From assembly GCA_044225565.1 (NCBI GenBank), contig JBGAIL010000216.1:1-7617 (forward strand): a stretch of 7,617 nt of DNA. The letters run 5' to 3'. Source of the DNA: CAVXAE01 sp044225565 (GTDB lineage Bacteria > Pseudomonadota > Gammaproteobacteria > Steroidobacterales > Steroidobacteraceae). The notes beneath the pieces were generated by a model. It was not told the origin of the DNA, did no database searches, and saw only the letters and a list, made by a program, of their open reading frames with translations. Positions 6,011 to 7,617 of this stretch are shown here, piece by piece; positions within the stretch are counted from its first letter, which is position 1, and the number at the start of each line of letters is the position of its first letter. The position numbers were made by a program, and so were the translations under genes.

Positions 6011-7096
6011 TCATCGCTCCTGCGCCGGCTCTTCGATGTGGATACGGCCATCTCCCTCGCGACGGATGCGCAGGCCGAGGCCTTCCCGCAGCATGCCGAG
6101 CAATGCCTCGACGCCCTGCGGATTGGCCTGGAAAGTGCCGCCCACCGGCAGTTGCCGCAAAGACTCGTCGTCGATGACCAGTCGCGACTCGGTGTATCGG
6201 GCGAGCTCCTCGAGCACGGACTCGAGGCTCTGGTTCTCGAAGTACAGCTTGCCGTTGCGCCACGCTGCGACGCGAGTCATCTCGGTCGGCTCCACGGAGC
6301 GGATCGCCGCCGCGCCCGACCGGATCTCCACCTGCTGGCCCGCGGTGAGCACCGAGACCGGTGCTTTCGCGAGCGAGCCATCCGAAGGCAGCTCACCGCT
6401 CTCGTGCGCCCCAGTCACTTTCACCGTGCCCTCGCTCACGAGGACGCGCACGCCCGTGGGCCGCAGATCCACATTGAATGCCGTGCCGACCGCGCGGATC
6501 CACGACTGCCCCGCGACCACCCAGAACGGGCGCTGCGGATCGTGCGCCACCTTGAAGAAAGCCTCACCACGCGCGAGCCGGATCATCCGGGCGCGCGCAG
6601 AGAACTGCACCCGGGCCAGGCTGTTGCTGTTGAGATCGAGCCGCGAGCCATCCGGCAGCTCGACCGAGGCATGCTCCCCGATGGCCGTCTGGAACGAGGT
6701 CTCCGGGCCCGTCTGCGCTTTCCACCACACGAGCGCCACCGCAACCGCCGAGAGCGCTGCCGCAGCGGCGATTCCCCAACCGGCCGAGATGAAACGGCGG
6801 CCCGGCGAGATGCCGGCGACGGTCGAGCCGGGGATGTCCACCGTTGCGCCCTCCGAAGCGGCGCTCATCGCATTGCCGAAGGACACTGCGCGCACGATGC
6901 GACCCGCGCGCTTCACTTCATCGACCGTGCCGCAAACGGCCTGATAGGCGCGGGCATGCAGGGGATGCTTCGCGACCCAGGCCTCGAACTGCGCACGGTC
7001 TTCGGCCGTGACGTCATCCGCATGCAGGCGCGCGACCCATTCGCAGGCCTCCTGCTCCGCACGAGCCGCATCGGGGAATCGGTGGATGCGGCTCAT
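6011..7096 (-). CDS. FecR-family anti-sigma / signal-transducing inner-membrane protein
   Basis: This 361-residue protein should sit in the inner membrane, hold the upstream sigma factor in check and pass on the signal from the receptor's STN domain. Residues 11-56 form the cytoplasmic N-terminal FecR domain (DUF4880), with EACEWVARLHADDVTAED and the FEAWVAKHPLHARAY signature. A single membrane segment follows at about 103-125 (ISAGWGIAAAAALSAVAVAL). The periplasmic FecR domain spans about 133-228, including HASVELPDGSRLDLNSNS, ARGEAFFKV and VGTAFNVDLRP. The C-terminus (about 282-355, from GKLYFENQSLESVLEELARY) looks like the STN-like subdomain known at the end of PupR/FecR proteins, which docks with the receptor. 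The ATG at 7096 was chosen because the DUF4880 domain begins right after it and it overlaps the sigma stop by four bases; its own ribosome site is weak (GGAAA about 13 bases upstream). Longer in-frame extension is out-of-frame sigma coding sequence. Confidence 0.94.
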   Translation of the reverse strand: MSRIHRFPDAARAEQEACEWVARLHADDVTAEDRAQFEAWVAKHPLHARAYQAVCGTVDEVKRAGRIVRAVSFGNAMSAASEGATVDIPGSTVAGISPGRRFISAGWGIAAAAALSAVAVALVWWKAQTGPETSFQTAIGEHASVELPDGSRLDLNSNSLARVQFSARARMIRLARGEAFFKVAHDPQRPFWVVAGQSWIRAVGTAFNVDLRPTGVRVLVSEGTVKVTGAHESGELPSDGSLAKAPVSVLTAGQQVEIRSGAAAIRSVEPTEMTRVAAWRNGKLYFENQSLESVLEELARYTESRLVIDDESLRQLPVGGTFQANPQGVEALLGMLREGLGLRIRREGDGRIHIEEPAQER

Positions 7097-7617
7097 GGCG
7101 GCTGCGTTTCCGTGAAGCGCCTGTTCAGGGCGGCATGGACCTGCCTGACGCCGAGAGCGATGTGCTTCTCGACCGTCTTCCTCGAAATGCCGAGATACGT
7201 GGCGATCTCCTTGTAGGACCTGTCCTGGAACATCCTCAGCGTGAACGCCGCCCGGCACTGCGGGGGCAGGCGGCCGACCGCCTCGTTCAGCAGGCGGATG
7301 CGCTCGTCCGCCAATGCGGCGTCTTCGGGAGATTCGTGCACTCCGTGCAGCTCGGACGCCGCCGCATATTGCGCGGCGTAGGCATCGACCACGCGATCGT
7401 GACGACGTGCCTTGGAAGCCAGGTTGCGCGCGACGGAAAAAAGGTACGGACGTGCGCCGTCCTCGCGAGCCTCACCGGAAACGGGCACTTCGCTCGCGTA
7501 GGTGCGCAGATAGGCTTCCTGGACGATGTCCTCCGCCACGCCGCGCGTGCGCACGAGGCGGCGCACGTACCGCCCCAGCGCTTGCCTGCTATCGCAGAAA
7601 AGCCGCGCAAAGTACTG
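7093..7617 (-). CDS. ECF-family RNA polymerase sigma factor, FecI-like (5' end cut by window edge)
   Basis: This is an extracytoplasmic-function sigma-70 factor, which directs RNA polymerase to a small regulon, usually the adjacent receptor gene. The reading frame is open to the right edge, so the true start lies outside; 174 residues are visible, and a FecI-type protein should lack only a short N-terminal piece. Visible residues 1-65 match sigma region 2, with the motif AEDIVQEAYLR (28-38) and the SVARNLASKARRHDR stretch (61-75) typical of regions 2.2-2.4. Residues about 103-165 match region 4: RLPPQCRAAFTLRMF (116-130), then the helix-turn-helix YKEIATYLGISRKTVEKHI (135-153), which is close to the FecI-type consensus. 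A GTG at 7566 lies in frame but would remove much of region 2, so I reject it as the start. The stop overlaps the fecR-like start as ATGA, implying translational coupling. Family is certain; target promoters are not visible. Confidence 0.93.
   Translation of the reverse strand, partial: QYFARLFCDSRQALGRYVRRLVRTRGVAEDIVQEAYLRTYASEVPVSGEAREDGARPYLFSVARNLASKARRHDRVVDAYAAQYAAASELHGVHESPEDAALADERIRLLNEAVGRLPPQCRAAFTLRMFQDRSYKEIATYLGISRKTVEKHIALGVRQVHAALNRRFTETQPP

Noticed and set aside
5801..7216. Plus-strand open frame of 471 codons opposite the fecR-like gene
   Set aside because: Runs across gene boundaries on the other strand and has no domain signature.
7097..7258. N-terminal extension of the fecR-like protein by 54 codons
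   Set aside because: This part is out-of-frame sigma factor region 4; the DUF4880 domain starts after ATG 7096, which overlaps the sigma stop.
3222..7617. Plain ferric-citrate (FecIRA) iron uptake locus
   Set aside because: The signalling architecture matches, but there are no iron transport genes, I cannot show ferric-citrate ligand residues, and the downstream genes are nitrogen-metabolising enzymes, so I do not give fec gene symbols.

Overview
The window is GC-rich, densely packed bacterial DNA in which every gene I can support lies on the minus strand. It reads right to left as one probable transcription unit. The gene families, an ECF sigma factor, a FecR anti-sigma factor and an STN-domain TonB-dependent receptor, point to a Gram-negative proteobacterium. 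The style of the receptor suggests a receptor-rich oligotroph (Steroidobacteraceae-, xanthomonad- or sphingomonad-like), but this placement is a guess from family resemblance only.

In transcription order the genes are: (1) an ECF sigma-70 factor of the FecI type, cut by the right edge (7093-7617); (2) a FecR-type transmembrane anti-sigma regulator (6011-7096), overlapping the sigma stop as ATGA; (3) after a 95-base gap rich in small inverted repeats, a TonB-dependent receptor with an N-terminal STN signalling domain (3222-5915); (4) an amidohydrolase of the dihydropyrimidinase/hydantoinase type with a twin-arginine export signal (1744-3225), whose TTG start overlaps the receptor stop; (5) after a 55-base gap that can fold into a long hairpin, an arginase (774-1688); (6) ten bases later, an AraC-family regulator of PchR-like build that runs off the left edge (1-763).

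The first three genes form a textbook cell-surface signalling set: ligand binding at the outer-membrane receptor is relayed by its STN domain to FecR, which controls the sigma factor. The unusual part is the cargo. Instead of iron or siderophore genes, the receptor is fused by overlap to an apparently exported cyclic-amide hydrolase, followed by a cytoplasmic arginase and a second, probably intracellular, sensor. My reading, as inference, is an inducible uptake-and-degradation locus for a nitrogenous compound, perhaps cyclic-amide- or hydantoin-like and yielding arginine or another guanidino product. The receptor would bring it into the periplasm, the amidohydrolase would process it there, and arginase would release urea and ornithine in the cytoplasm. 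No inner-membrane transporter is visible, so it would have to lie outside the window.

I saw no tRNA, rRNA, CRISPR array, insertion sequence or convincing rho-independent terminator. The only non-coding stretches are the two gaps of 95 and 55 bases and the 10-base gap before the AraC gene.
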